Shown: positions 1 through 8,876 of the stretch, one piece after another | How the letters are laid out: the number at the start of each line of letters is the position of its first letter | Numbering within the stretch: the first letter of the stretch is position 1 | Source of the DNA: DAOTYX01 sp034434635 | GTDB lineage: Bacteria; Chloroflexota; Anaerolineae; B4-G1; DUEL01 | Length of the DNA stretch: 22,461 bases | Direction of reading: 5' to 3' | Assembly (NCBI GenBank): GCA_034434635.1 | Contig: DAOTYX010000206.1 | Location: 1 to 22,461, forward strand | Translations under genes and position numbers: made by a program | Notes under the pieces: generated by a model | Database searches by the model: none | The model's input: only the letters and a program-made list of their open reading frames with translations | What the model was told of the DNA's origin: nothing

Positions 1-2588
1 ATCATGCCGCGAATCTCGGCCGGGGTCTCGACCAGGCGGCCCAACGGCCGGCGCTGCACCGACAGCCAGTGGTTGCGCCAGAAGAGCGGATGCGGGTCGG
101 CGTAGAAGTCATCGGTCAGATAATAGCCCAACTCCAGCGCGGCGCGGGCTGCGCCCAGGCTGAGGTAGGACTGGTCGGCATAGAAGCGCTCGTTGGCGAT
201 CAGCGCCGCGTCAGGAACACGCAGGAAGGGAATCTGCTCGTCGCCGCCGACCACCACCAGGTACTCAAGGGCCGGATTGTTCTCCAGGTACGGGAGGATG
301 ACCTGCTGGCGGATGGTCCATGCGACGAGATTGGCGCTGTTCGGGGCACAGTAGTTGACGTTCCACAGCGTGTAAGCCTGCAAGACGTTGGCGTCGTTCT
401 CCACCGGCACGACCACGCCACGCACGAGAGGGTGGTCGGCCAAGGCGTGAAGGTCGGTAATGAGGGCCATCGTCTCGGTGATGCCGTACCGGGCATCCAT
501 CCGTTGTTTGTTCACCAGGATCAGGCTGAGGGGCTGGGTCACCACACTGGTGCCGGTGTAGACACTGGCAGCGGGGCCAGTGAAATGGTTCGGAGTCCAG
601 GTGCACCCAGGCACGTTGCCCAACCCGGTTACCTCCGCCTGCAGGTGGTAGGGCACGTAGACATTCACCGGGACCGCCGATCCGCTCGTGAAGGCCGGGT
701 CGCCAGCGACCAGGATGTAGTACCAGCCGGGGTCGAGCGCCAGCGTGCTGACCTGCTCGGGTGTGTTGCCATAGTTGGTGGAGATGGCCTGCATCCGCCC
801 GATGGCCTGCATCCGCCCGATGGCCTGCATCCGCCCGATCGCCTGCATCCGCCCGATCGCCTGCATCCGCCCGGCCGCATCCACCCCGCTGGCGTCCGCC
901 AGGTCGCCGACCAGGCGGGACCCGTCAACATCCCATGGCTGGCTCAGGTCGCCGAAAAGGAAAAGGTCGTAATCGGCGGGCAGATGGCTCAGCGTGACGG
1001 TGAGCACCGCTGGCTGGGTGACCGCCACCCGATACCAGTCCATATCCTCCACATGGCTGATGAAGGAAAGGTAGAGTTGGTCCGGAAGGATCGTCCAGGC
1101 CTGCGAGGGCAGGTCATTGGGCTCGTAAGTGTCCGCCGTCGGCTCTTGCCCCAGCAATTCCAACGCCACCACGGCGACCTGGCCGCCGCTGGCGACGACG
1201 GCCGAGCCCTCGAAGAAACCGCCCAGCACCGGCGCTGCTGCTGCGTCGAACATAAGGGTCGCATAACCCGGGACGTCCCGCGACAGTTCGTAGATCCGCG
1301 TGCCCGCGGCGTCATAGAAGGAGACGGAGATCGTCTTAGTCAACGGGTCCGCGTTCCAGGCGTAGACCACAGTGTTGCGTCCCACCGAGCGGCGGAAGTG
1401 CGGCAGGGCCACGACGTTGCTCACCACCGGCAGGCCACTGTAGCCCGCCGAGGTACGGCCGTCGTTGTTCATGACGAACGCCGCCACAGGGGTTGTGCTG
1501 CTGTAGACGAGCGAACCCTGCCAGGGAGGAGAGGGGAACACCGGCCACGTGTCCCACCCGTAAGTGGCCAGGGCAGGCAAGTCGTTCGATCCCTCACAAT
1601 TCAGTGCGCCGCTCCCCTGCGTGTAGAACCGCAGGCTCACCGGGGTACTGGTGGCGTAGAAGTTGGAAATGTAGTAGGCGGTCCGCAGGGGGTCCTCTGC
1701 GCTGGCCGAATTGATCCAGGGCAACGCCCCGTAGTTCGTGTACTCGTGGTCAGGCTGTCCGGTCAGGGCGAAGGCCTCGCCAGTGGCGAGGTTGCGGTTG
1801 AGTACAATCGCTTCCACGCCCGTGGAGCCACTGATCTGAACGTAGCCATGCATCACCGGTAGACTCAGCATGCACAAGTTCACTATGCGAAAACCATGGG
1901 GAGGCAGAACGATGGATGTGTCGTAATAGACCTGATCGCCGAAGTTGTCATAGATAGCAACCTCCAGATTTGCCGCGACAGGGGCAGGGTTCTGGATATA
2001 CACGAAAGAACACCAGTTATCCTTGCCCGCGAAGGCGGCCGGCAGGATGAGCATCGTGGAATACCCCTTGGAAGGGGTGTAGGCCATCCAGCGATCTTGG
2101 GCATCCGAACTGTAGTCCGTCATGTGCACCGTCAGGGCGACTGGCTGGGGTCCTGAATCGAGCAGGGCAGTGCCGAGGAAGGAGCCACCCAGATAGGGAG
2201 CGACGTCGCTCTGCGGCCAGATGACGCTACCGTAGGCGGGAATCACCGCGCTGAGCACGTGGGTGACCGTGGGGGTGTCGCCGCGGTAGAAGGTGATGGT
2301 AGTCGTGGCGGTAACGGGATTGGGGTTCTGCACGTAGACGGTCGTCTCCAGCCCGGCGGGGTCGTAGGCGACCAGCGGGATGGGATGGACACCGGGCGAC
2401 GGCTCCACGCCCTCATAGGCTGCCGCGCCGAGAGGCAGTTCTGCTTCGGTGGTCACAACCGCAGCGGCGGCCTCCACCTCCCCTGGTGGGGCCGCGGGAG
2501 CCTCAGCCGCACCCAGCGCCCCCCACCCCACAACAAGCATGACGGCAGCCAGCCCCAACGCGAACGCACTCCTTATCACCGCTTTCAT
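1..2588 (-). CDS. Secreted beta-sandwich/PPC protein with C25-like peptidase region (3' end outside window)
   Basis: One uninterrupted minus-strand frame runs from an ATG at 2588 off the left edge (862 complete codons, no stop). The start follows a purine-rich ribosome site (GGAAGGGGGAAAGAG). Residues 1-29 form a signal peptide with a hydrophobic core and an Ala-rich cleavage region. Residues about 60-450 contain repeated beta-rich segments with a YVQNPNP / YIQNPAP signature (near residues 85 and 190), typical of extracellular sandwich domains. Residues about 486-640 begin with DTYEPND and look like a bacterial pre-peptidase C-terminal (PPC) domain, interrupted by five GRMQAI repeats. Residues about 776-788 (YLVVVGGDEQIPF), followed by a GRLVETPAEI-like stretch near the edge, resemble the Rossmann-like core of gingipain/C25 peptidases. 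The expected catalytic His and Cys would lie beyond the edge, so protease activity is inferred. The gene sits 46 bp after the cyclase gene and may be co-transcribed with it. Confidence 0.8.
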   Translation of the reverse strand, partial: MKAVIRSAFALGLAAVMLVVGWGALGAAEAPAAPPGEVEAAAAVVTTEAELPLGAAAYEGVEPSPGVHPIPLVAYDPAGLETTVYVQNPNPVTATTTITFYRGDTPTVTHVLSAVIPAYGSVIWPQSDVAPYLGGSFLGTALLDSGPQPVALTVHMTDYSSDAQDRWMAYTPSKGYSTMLILPAAFAGKDNWCSFVYIQNPAPVAANLEVAIYDNFGDQVYYDTSIVLPPHGFRIVNLCMLSLPVMHGYVQISGSTGVEAIVLNRNLATGEAFALTGQPDHEYTNYGALPWINSASAEDPLRTAYYISNFYATSTPVSLRFYTQGSGALNCEGSNDLPALATYGWDTWPVFPSPPWQGSLVYSSTTPVAAFVMNNDGRTSAGYSGLPVVSNVVALPHFRRSVGRNTVVYAWNADPLTKTISVSFYDAAGTRIYELSRDVPGYATLMFDAAAAPVLGGFFEGSAVVASGGQVAVVALELLGQEPTADTYEPNDLPSQAWTILPDQLYLSFISHVEDMDWYRVAVTQPAVLTVTLSHLPADYDLFLFGDLSQPWDVDGSRLVGDLADASGVDAAGRMQAIGRMQAIGRMQAIGRMQAIGRMQAISTNYGNTPEQVSTLALDPGWYYILVAGDPAFTSGSAVPVNVYVPYHLQAEVTGLGNVPGCTWTPNHFTGPAASVYTGTSVVTQPLSLILVNKQRMDARYGITETMALITDLHALADHPLVRGVVVPVENDANVLQAYTLWNVNYCAPNSANLVAWTIRQQVILPYLENNPALEYLVVVGGDEQIPFLRVPDAALIANERFYADQSYLSLGAARAALELGYYLTDDFYADPHPLFWRNHWLSVQRRPLGRLVETPAEIRGM
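783..872 (-). repeat. In-frame 18-bp tandem repeat, 5 units (GRMQAI)x5
   Basis: Five exact-length 18-bp units lie head to tail. Three share the form GATGGCCTGCATCCGCCC on the plus strand and two differ by one base (GATCGC). On the coding minus strand they encode GRMQAI five times at residues 573-602 of the secreted protein, inside its PPC-like domain. The units are almost identical and in frame, so they look like a recent expansion that could vary in copy number. Confidence 0.95.
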
Positions 2589-2634
2589 CTCTTTCCCCCT
2601 TCCCCGTGTTCCTGACTCCCCGCGCCCCCTCTCC

Positions 2635-5600
2635 CTAAAGACGCCTCTCTCGCTCCGCCAGTTCCCTCTCCACGCCGCAGGCCTCTTCCATGTCCAACCG
2701 GGCTCCCAGACGGCGGAAGGTCTCCACTGACCGGGCGACGGCGGCCTGCGCCTCCTCGCCCTGCCCCAGGTCGGCGTATAGACGGGCCAGCGAGAGCAGC
2801 GTGCGCGCCGTCTCGTAAGGCGCGTCCAGGGCCTCCAGCGTCGTCAGGCTATCCTGCAGTTCGCACAGCGCCGGTTCCCATTCCCCCAGGCGGTGGCGGA
2901 CCTCGCCGACGACGCGGGCGGCAATTCCCTCCTCGAGTCGCATGCGGTGCCGGCGGGCCATTTCCACGGAAGCCGTAGCGTGGGTCAACGCCTCCTGCAA
3001 CCGCGCCTCCCCCAGGTCCACCTCCGCCAGGCGGCGGTAGAGTTCGGGTAGAAAGTCCTCGGCACCGATCTCCTGAAACCGGGCCAGGCTCTCCTCGAGA
3101 TGCGCGCGGGCCTCCGCCCATTTCCCCTGGCGGAAGAGCACGGCGGCCAGGTTGTTGTGCAGCAGGGCCACGCCATAGGGGACGTTGAGCCGCTGCCAGA
3201 TCTCCAGGCTGCGCCGATAGGCCGTCATCGCCCCCGACAGATCGCCCTGGTAGAGAAGGACTTCGCCCAGGTTGTTGGCCACGCGCCCCTGGCCGTAGAC
3301 ATCCCCCACGCGCTCCTCGATGGCCAGGGCCTGACGGTAAGCCTCCGTCGCGGCGGGCCAGTCCCCCAGGTTGAAATAGACATTGGCCAGGTTATTGTAG
3401 GCCCGCGCTGCGCCTTCGACGTCACCCACCTGGTTGTAGAGAGACAGGCTCTCCTGGCAGTACTGGCGAGCCTGGAGGTTGTCACCCAGCCGCTCGGCAA
3501 TGCCGCCCAACAGATAGAGCGCGTGGGCCTGCACCAACGTGGCCTCCTCGCCGCCCACAGCCTGAGCAATCGCCATCCCCCGCTGACACCAGCCCGCTGC
3601 CTCCTCATCACGCCCCTGGCGGCGGTAGAGGCCCGCGCCCAGCAGGTAGATACGGGCGGCGGAGAGGCTCTCGCGGCAACCCAGCACCTCCAGGCCCTGC
3701 CGCAGCCAGAGGAAGGCCGTGTCATATTCGCTCTTCTTCTCATAGACCTCCGCTGTCTTGCGGCACAGGTCGGTGGGCAGGTTGCTCGCCGGCGGCTCCG
3801 CCTCCGCCAGGCGGCGGGCGATGGCATAGTGCTCCAGCGCCCGGTCGTACTCGCCGACCACGGCCAGAAGGTCGCCCAACGCCTCATGCGCCCGCAGGCG
3901 CGCGGCGGAACAATCCAGGCCGCAGCGGTCCCCCTCCTCGGCCGCCTCCAGCGCGCGACGGAAGGCTGCCAGCGCCGCCTCGTTGGCGTACTCGCGGCGG
4001 GCGTGCTCCCCAGCCCGCAGAGCGTACTCCACCGCCTTGTCCCACACCTGGCCCCGGTAGAAGTGGTAGGCCAGGAGATCATAGGGCTTCGCCAGCCCCT
4101 CCGCCGTCTCCCGGTCAATGAAGTGGCCGATATTGCGGTGCAGTTCCCGGCGGCGGGCGTAGGCCAACCCCTCGTAGGCCACCTCCCGCGTGAGCGTGTG
4201 GCGGAAGGCGTAGGTGGGATTCGGCGCGCCGGCCTCCTGCAGGGTCAATCCCAACGAAGTCAGCCGCTCCAGACGTTGCGCGAGCGTGCCGTCGAGATCC
4301 CCGTAGGGATAGACGGCAGAGAGGATGCGCAGGGAGAAGGATTGGCCGATGCAGGCCGCCACCTGCAACACACGGCGATCGGTCTCGCCAAGGCCATCAA
4401 TGCGGCTCTGCAACAGGCTGTGGATGGTGTCAGGAAACTGCTCAGCGGTCAGTTCGGCAGCCAACACCCAACGTTCGCCCTCGCGTCGCAGCGCATGGCT
4501 GGACAGGAGAGCACGTAACATCTCTTCCACAAACAGGGGATTCCCCTGGCTCCGCTCGGCGATGAGGCGGCACAGCGGCTCTGGCGCGGGAGGGGTCTTG
4601 AGCAGGTTGGAAGTCATCTCCTGCACGGCGGCATAGGGCAGTTCTCCCAGAGGGAGATCCACGCAGTGAGCAAGGCCCTGCCAGCGCCCGGTCAACCGTT
4701 CCTGAGGGCGGTGCGCGATGAAGAGGAGCAAGGGGACATCGCCCAGGTTCCGCACCGCGTAGTCCAGGAGCGCCAGCGAGGCAGCATCGGCCCAGTTGGC
4801 ATCCTCGAAGACCAGCACCAGGCCGGCGCCCGCCGCGCGATGACGCAACAGGCTCAAGGTCAGATCGAAGAAGCGTTGCTGCCGCAGGCGCGGGGTCAGG
4901 GAAGAGGTCAGCGGGGTGTCGGCCACCGGCAGACCCAGCACGTGGCCCACGACGGGGGTCCACTCCCCCGCACCGACCCGTTCCATCCCGGCGCGCACCT
5001 TCTCGATTCGCGCTGCCGCCTCGTCCTCTTCGCCGATGTCGAAAAGGCCCCACAGGATCTCCGTCCAGGGCAGGTAGGGGATGTCCCGCCCATAGGAGAG
5101 CGCGGTGCCCATCAGGAGGGACATGCCCCGTTCCTGAGCCATCGCTGCGCCCTCAGCAATCAGGCGGGACTTGCCCACCCCGGCCTCGCCGTGGACGATG
5201 ACCACCTGCAGGTGACCGGCAGAGGCTCGCTCCAACGCCGCCTGGAGTTGCGCCAGTTCGGGTTCGCGGTCGGCCAGAGGCTCGACCCGGTAATGGCTGA
5301 GGTCAACGGTGCGAGATGCACGGAGCGCCTGGGCCTGGTAAGCCACGACCGCCTCAGTCAGCCCCTTCAGACGCAACGGCGGGAGGGCGCGCAGGAGCAC
5401 GCGCCGCTCCACGTGATGAGCCGTGGAATCGGCGACCAGCACCTGACCAGCCCAGGCAGCGCTCATCAGTCGCGCAGCCAGGTTGACCTCCGTGCCCATA
5501 ACCGTGTACTCACGGCGGCTGGGCGAGCCAACGTTGCCGGCAAAGACGAAACCGGTCGTCACGCCGGTGCCCTGGCCCACCTCGAGCCCCTGTGGGATGT

Positions 5601-6810
5601 CAGCGCCCGCGGTCTGCAACGCCGCCTGGATCTCTAACGCCGCCAGCACCGCGCGCGTGGGATCGTCCTCGTGGGCCTGCGGCGCGCCGAAGAGCGCCAG
5701 AATGTGCGGGCCCGCCGGCCCCGCCCCCACTTTGTTCACCACCCCTTCATACCGCTCCACGCACCCGCGCATCGTCGTGAAAAGGCTATTCAGGCGCGCC
5801 GTCAGTTCGACAGAGCGGGTCGGCCCCAGTCGTTCCACCAGGCCGCTCATGCCGGGGATGGCGGCGAAGAGCACCGTCACCCAGCGGGTCTCATCCAGAG
5901 CGCCAGGGGAGACAGGGTCGGGGACGAGACGGCGGAGCAGGCCCGGCGGAAGGTAGGGCGACAGAGCGTCCAGACGGGCCAACAGCCAGGGAATGCAAGC
6001 CAGGTCGTCACCAGACGGGGGATGCACCTCTGCCGGAGCGGCGGTCAGTGCGCTCAGGTCCGCCCCACCCTCCCACCGCAGCAGATGGCAGTCCGTCCCG
6101 TCCAGGGGGACGGCGGCAAAGGGTCCCTCGATCGCGCGGCGAGTCTCCTCATCCAGAACCACCTGGCCGCCTTCGGCCAGGCTCTGGGCACGGCTCACCC
6201 GCTCCAACGCCTGCCCAAGGACGGCGAACTCCAGGCAGTCGGGAGTGCCGAGGGTGGCGGTAAAGAGCGATCCTGTCGCCAGGCCGATGGCAATGCTGAG
6301 GGAGAATTGCTGCTCGGCCAGCGCCGCCTGTGCCGCTCCGGCTGCTATGGCCGCCTGCATCTCGGCGGCGGCCCGACAGCCACGGGTCGCATGCCCCTCT
6401 CCCTCGAAGAGGAACAGGAGCGCGTCCCCGCCGAACTTGAGCAGGTCGCCGCCATGGTGCTGAGCGATGCTCATGAGCGCGGTGAAGCCGCGGTTCACCG
6501 TCGTCGTCACCACCTCAGCCCCCTCGCGGCCCAGCCGCGAGCGACGCAACCGCTCCGAGATGGTGGTGAAACCAGAGACATCGGCCAGCAGCAGCGTGCC
6601 ATGGCGAAACGACCCCTGCAACGGGTCTGACGGCGGCTGAAGCAATGCTGGCTCTACCACGCAGCGCGGCAGGTAAGTGACCACGGCGCTGAGCAAGCCG
6701 GTCAGATGGTCACACACCCGCCGGGCATCGGCAGGGGTAAGCGGAAAAGAGAGGCGTTCAGCCCAGGCCGGCGGAAGGTACGCAGAAAGGTTGTCCCACG
6801 AGACGCGCAT
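2635..6810 (-). CDS. Soluble-adenylyl-cyclase-like protein: two class III cyclase domains, ATPase, TPR
   Basis: The open frame gives 1396 residues from ATG 6825; numbering here follows that frame. Domain 1 (about 75-240) has the metal Asp in ADVSGF (D82) and the KFGGDA motif (K130, D134). Domain 2 (about 315-500) lacks both metal Asp (LFAAIPG at 319; VGAGPAG at 366) but keeps the transition-state Asn/Arg pair (N448, R452 in VNLAAR), while domain 1 has Glu at the Asn position. The two domains therefore look like halves of one composite catalytic site, as in mammalian C1/C2 and ADCY10. An AAA/STAND-type ATPase follows, with Walker A GEAGVGKS (546-553) and a Walker B-like LVLVFED (669-675), then a long TPR array (about 950-1380). 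No membrane segment is seen. Expected role: cytosolic cAMP synthesis with an unknown input. ATG 6825 lies inside a TATAAT box, so I place the start at the next ATG, 6810; this is not certain. Confidence 0.88.
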   Translation of the reverse strand: MRVSWDNLSAYLPPAWAERLSFPLTPADARRVCDHLTGLLSAVVTYLPRCVVEPALLQPPSDPLQGSFRHGTLLLADVSGFTTISERLRRSRLGREGAEVVTTTVNRGFTALMSIAQHHGGDLLKFGGDALLFLFEGEGHATRGCRAAAEMQAAIAAGAAQAALAEQQFSLSIAIGLATGSLFTATLGTPDCLEFAVLGQALERVSRAQSLAEGGQVVLDEETRRAIEGPFAAVPLDGTDCHLLRWEGGADLSALTAAPAEVHPPSGDDLACIPWLLARLDALSPYLPPGLLRRLVPDPVSPGALDETRWVTVLFAAIPGMSGLVERLGPTRSVELTARLNSLFTTMRGCVERYEGVVNKVGAGPAGPHILALFGAPQAHEDDPTRAVLAALEIQAALQTAGADIPQGLEVGQGTGVTTGFVFAGNVGSPSRREYTVMGTEVNLAARLMSAAWAGQVLVADSTAHHVERRVLLRALPPLRLKGLTEAVVAYQAQALRASRTVDLSHYRVEPLADREPELAQLQAALERASAGHLQVVIVHGEAGVGKSRLIAEGAAMAQERGMSLLMGTALSYGRDIPYLPWTEILWGLFDIGEEDEAAARIEKVRAGMERVGAGEWTPVVGHVLGLPVADTPLTSSLTPRLRQQRFFDLTLSLLRHRAAGAGLVLVFEDANWADAASLALLDYAVRNLGDVPLLLFIAHRPQERLTGRWQGLAHCVDLPLGELPYAAVQEMTSNLLKTPPAPEPLCRLIAERSQGNPLFVEEMLRALLSSHALRREGERWVLAAELTAEQFPDTIHSLLQSRIDGLGETDRRVLQVAACIGQSFSLRILSAVYPYGDLDGTLAQRLERLTSLGLTLQEAGAPNPTYAFRHTLTREVAYEGLAYARRRELHRNIGHFIDRETAEGLAKPYDLLAYHFYRGQVWDKAVEYALRAGEHARREYANEAALAAFRRALEAAEEGDRCGLDCSAARLRAHEALGDLLAVVGEYDRALEHYAIARRLAEAEPPASNLPTDLCRKTAEVYEKKSEYDTAFLWLRQGLEVLGCRESLSAARIYLLGAGLYRRQGRDEEAAGWCQRGMAIAQAVGGEEATLVQAHALYLLGGIAERLGDNLQARQYCQESLSLYNQVGDVEGAARAYNNLANVYFNLGDWPAATEAYRQALAIEERVGDVYGQGRVANNLGEVLLYQGDLSGAMTAYRRSLEIWQRLNVPYGVALLHNNLAAVLFRQGKWAEARAHLEESLARFQEIGAEDFLPELYRRLAEVDLGEARLQEALTHATASVEMARRHRMRLEEGIAARVVGEVRHRLGEWEPALCELQDSLTTLEALDAPYETARTLLSLARLYADLGQGEEAQAAVARSVETFRRLGARLDMEEACGVERELAERERRL

Positions 6811-6823
6811 CCCCACAAGAGAC

Positions 6824-6851
6824 ATTATAACGGTTTGACGCCCGGTGGCAA
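6824..6851 (-). promoter_or_regulatory. Sigma70-type promoter of the cyclase gene
   Basis: On the minus strand TTGCCA (6851-6846) is followed after 16 bp by a perfect TATAAT (6829-6824). Transcription would begin near 6816, about 6 nt before ATG 6810. The earlier in-frame ATG at 6825 overlaps the last base of the -10 box and could not be on this transcript. Confidence 0.7.
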
Positions 6852-6877
6852 CTCAGCAGTGAGGCGGGGTCCCCGCA

Positions 6878-7921
6878 TCACGGCCTGAACACTCCCTCCA
6901 CCAGGGGGTCAATCTCCTCCCAGCGGGGCAGCAACACTGCGCCGCCGGTCGGAGTGGTCCACGGCGTGGTCATCTCGCGGTCAATGACGCGGTGTTCGAT
7001 ACCATCCGGCCCCACCCGGCAGGCGACCAACGCCAACACGAGCAGGTCGGTTGGCCCCAGGTCGGTGTTCAGGTGCTCCGTCATCGCCTGGCAGACGGCG
7101 GGAGCCTGCGGCCACACTTCCGGCTGAAGCAGACGGCGGGCCAAAGCGAGTAACACCTGCTGCTGGCGCGCCGCGCGGTCGAAGTCGGAGGAGCCGTGGC
7201 GGGAGCGGACATAACGCAACGCGGTCTCCCCGTCCATGTGCTGCTGGCCGGCGGGAATCTCGATGCGGATGGTGCCGTAGTCATCGGTAGGGTAGGCATT
7301 ATCCACCACCGGCTCTTCGACGAGGACGTCCACCCCGCCGACCGCGTCAACGATGGCGCGGAAGCCGTCGAAATCCACACGGATGTAGTGCTGTACCGGC
7401 ACGCCGAAGTCCTGCTCCACGGTGCGCATCGCCAGCGACGGTCCCCCACCCTCCTGTTCGTTCTCACCCCAGAAATGGGCCGTGTTAATGCGTTGAGTGC
7501 CGTAGCCGGGGACCTCCACGTACAGGTCGCGCGGGATGGAGAGCATAGCCAGGCGCGGGCCAGGCGGATAGGCGGTGAGGAGGATCATTGTGTCGGAACG
7601 GACCGTGTACCCCTGGTCGGGGCGGCGGTCAAGGCCCAGAAGCAGCACGGTGGTGCGCGGCAGGGTGTTGACCCAGACCCAGACCGTGTAACCGGTCAGG
7701 GCGACGAGGCCGCAAAAGGAGAAGAGGGTCAAAAGGACCAACAGCAGCGCCGGCGGCCAGAGGGGACGGGGAGACACAGAAGCGCGGGGAAAGGGAGGCG
7801 CAGGGACCGGAGGACGCGGAAACGGGGGAAAGGCAGGTTGGGTGTCGGCCAGGGGGCGACGACGCACCGGCACCGTGCTCTCCCCCGGCAGCGGCGGTAT
7901 AAGCGGTCTTTCTCTAACCAT
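6878..7921 (-). CDS. LytR-CpsA-Psr (LCP) family cell-envelope glycopolymer transferase
   Basis: This 347-residue protein has a Pro-rich cytoplasmic N-terminus (1-54), one membrane helix (about 55-84) and an extracytoplasmic LCP domain (about 88-265). LCP hallmarks are visible: LLLGLDRRP (94-101) followed by RSD (108-110), SIPRD (128-132), a RINTAH segment (144-149), VDFDGF with VGGVDV (182-199), and the ALRYVRSRHGSSDFDRAARQ stretch (234-253) carrying the conserved Arg/Asp that bind the polyprenyl pyrophosphate. Family members move glycopolymers from a lipid carrier to peptidoglycan or proteins. The C-terminal tail (about 270-347) is less conserved. The ATG at 7921 lies 12 nt after a near-consensus -10 and has no Shine-Dalgarno site. 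Its stop is 52 bp before the cyclase ORF, which has its own promoter. The exact polymer acceptor cannot be told from sequence. Confidence 0.9.
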   Translation of the reverse strand: MVRERPLIPPLPGESTVPVRRRPLADTQPAFPPFPRPPVPAPPFPRASVSPRPLWPPALLLVLLTLFSFCGLVALTGYTVWVWVNTLPRTTVLLLGLDRRPDQGYTVRSDTMILLTAYPPGPRLAMLSIPRDLYVEVPGYGTQRINTAHFWGENEQEGGGPSLAMRTVEQDFGVPVQHYIRVDFDGFRAIVDAVGGVDVLVEEPVVDNAYPTDDYGTIRIEIPAGQQHMDGETALRYVRSRHGSSDFDRAARQQQVLLALARRLLQPEVWPQAPAVCQAMTEHLNTDLGPTDLLVLALVACRVGPDGIEHRVIDREMTTPWTTPTGGAVLLPRWEEIDPLVEGVFRP

Positions 7922-7933
7922 GAGCAGATGCGT

Positions 7934-7961
7934 ATTGTAACACCCCGCGCGGCGTTGTCAA
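7934..7961 (-). promoter_or_regulatory. Sigma70-type promoter of the LCP gene
   Basis: On the minus strand a perfect TTGACA (7961-7956) is separated by 16 bp from TACAAT (7939-7934). The start codon at 7921 lies 12 nt downstream of the -10, so the predicted 5' leader is only about 6 nt. It shares the 100-bp divergent spacer with the fpg promoter. Confidence 0.75.
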
Positions 7962-8007
7962 AGCCCCCGCCACGTCTCGTCCCCTTCCGCTCCGCACCTC
8001 TCCGAAG

Positions 8008-8013
8008 TATAAT
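8008..8013 (+). promoter_or_regulatory. -10 element of fpg (leaderless start)
   Basis: A perfect TATAAT lies 9 nt before the fpg ATG. No good -35 is seen at 16-18 bp (TTCCGC at 7985-7990 is poor). There is no Shine-Dalgarno sequence in the 9-nt gap, so the mRNA is probably leaderless. Confidence 0.55.
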
Positions 8014-8022
8014 CAGCACACC

Positions 8023-8850
8023 ATGCCCGAACTGCCCGAAGTGGAGACCGTTGTCAGCGAACTGCGCGACGCGCTGATCGGACGCACCATCACCGCCGTG
8101 ACCGTGCGCTGGGCGCGGACGGTCGCGATGCCCGACCCCACGACCTTCGCCGCGGCGTTGTGCGGACGAAGCATCGGCGGCGTGACGCGACGCGGCAAGT
8201 GGGTGGCACTGTCGCTGGAGCCCGCCGGCATCCTGCTGATCCACCTGCGGATGTCCGGACGGCTGCTGTTGGAGCCCGCGGACGGACCCGAGGAGCCCCA
8301 CACGCGGGTCGTGTTGGGCCTCGACAACGGCCAGCGGCTGCTCTTCAGTGACCCGCGCAAGTTTGGGCGTATGGCGCTGGTGGACCAGCCGGAGTGTCTG
8401 CTGGGAGGTCTGGGGCCGGAGCCGCTGGCGGAGGATTTCACCGCCGAGCGACTGGCGCAGATGCTGGGGACGCGTCGCACGCGCATCAAGCCGCTGCTGC
8501 TCGACCAGCGCTTCCTGGCCGGCCTGGGCAACATCTACACCGACGAGGCGCTCTGGCAGGCCGGAATCCATCCACTGCGCCCGGCGAACAGCCTGAGCGC
8601 CGCCGAGGTCGCCTGCCTGCACCAGGCTATCCGCCAGGTGCTGACCGCTGCGGTGGCGGCGCGCGGCACGACGCTGGAGGACACACGCTACGTGGGGCCG
8701 AACGGCGTGCCCGGGGAGTTTGCCGCCCGGCTCGCCGTCTATGGGCACGCCGGGCAGCCCTGCCCCCGCTGTGGCACACCCATCACGCGCTGCGTCGTCG
8801 GCGGGCGCGGGACGTACATCTGCCCGCAGTGTCAGTCTGAAAAACCTTAA
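8023..8850 (+). CDS. mutM: Formamidopyrimidine-DNA glycosylase (Fpg/MutM)
   Basis: This 275-residue protein is full length for the family. It excises 8-oxoguanine and formamidopyrimidines and nicks the abasic site by beta/delta elimination. The N-terminus MPELPEVETV gives the catalytic Pro2 with Glu3 and Glu6. Lys59 in RRGKW is the conserved base-contact Lys. LIHLRMSGR (72-80), DPRKFG (110-115) and GLGNIYTDE (167-175) are the DNA-binding and helix-two-turn-helix motifs. A C-terminal zinc finger has Cys247/250 and Cys267/270 with the GGRGTYICPQC signature (Arg262). The start is fixed by the essential Pro2; a TATAAT box lies 9 nt upstream. The gene is monocistronic here: the next plus-strand element is an RNA gene with its own promoter. 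Confidence 0.98.
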   Translation: MPELPEVETVVSELRDALIGRTITAVTVRWARTVAMPDPTTFAAALCGRSIGGVTRRGKWVALSLEPAGILLIHLRMSGRLLLEPADGPEEPHTRVVLGLDNGQRLLFSDPRKFGRMALVDQPECLLGGLGPEPLAEDFTAERLAQMLGTRRTRIKPLLLDQRFLAGLGNIYTDEALWQAGIHPLRPANSLSAAEVACLHQAIRQVLTAAVAARGTTLEDTRYVGPNGVPGEFAARLAVYGHAGQPCPRCGTPITRCVVGGRGTYICPQCQSEKP

Positions 8851-8876
8851 ATCCGTCTGAGATTACAGATGTTCTA

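Noticed and set aside
69..1862. 597-residue plus-strand ORF
   Set aside because: It lies opposite a continuous minus-strand frame with a signal peptide and recognisable domains; its own translation is Arg/Gly/Val-rich with no domain, a GC-rich shadow.
3100..4518. 472-residue plus-strand ORF opposite the cyclase gene
   Set aside because: Antisense to the TPR and ATPase region of a clear family protein; no domain or ribosome site.
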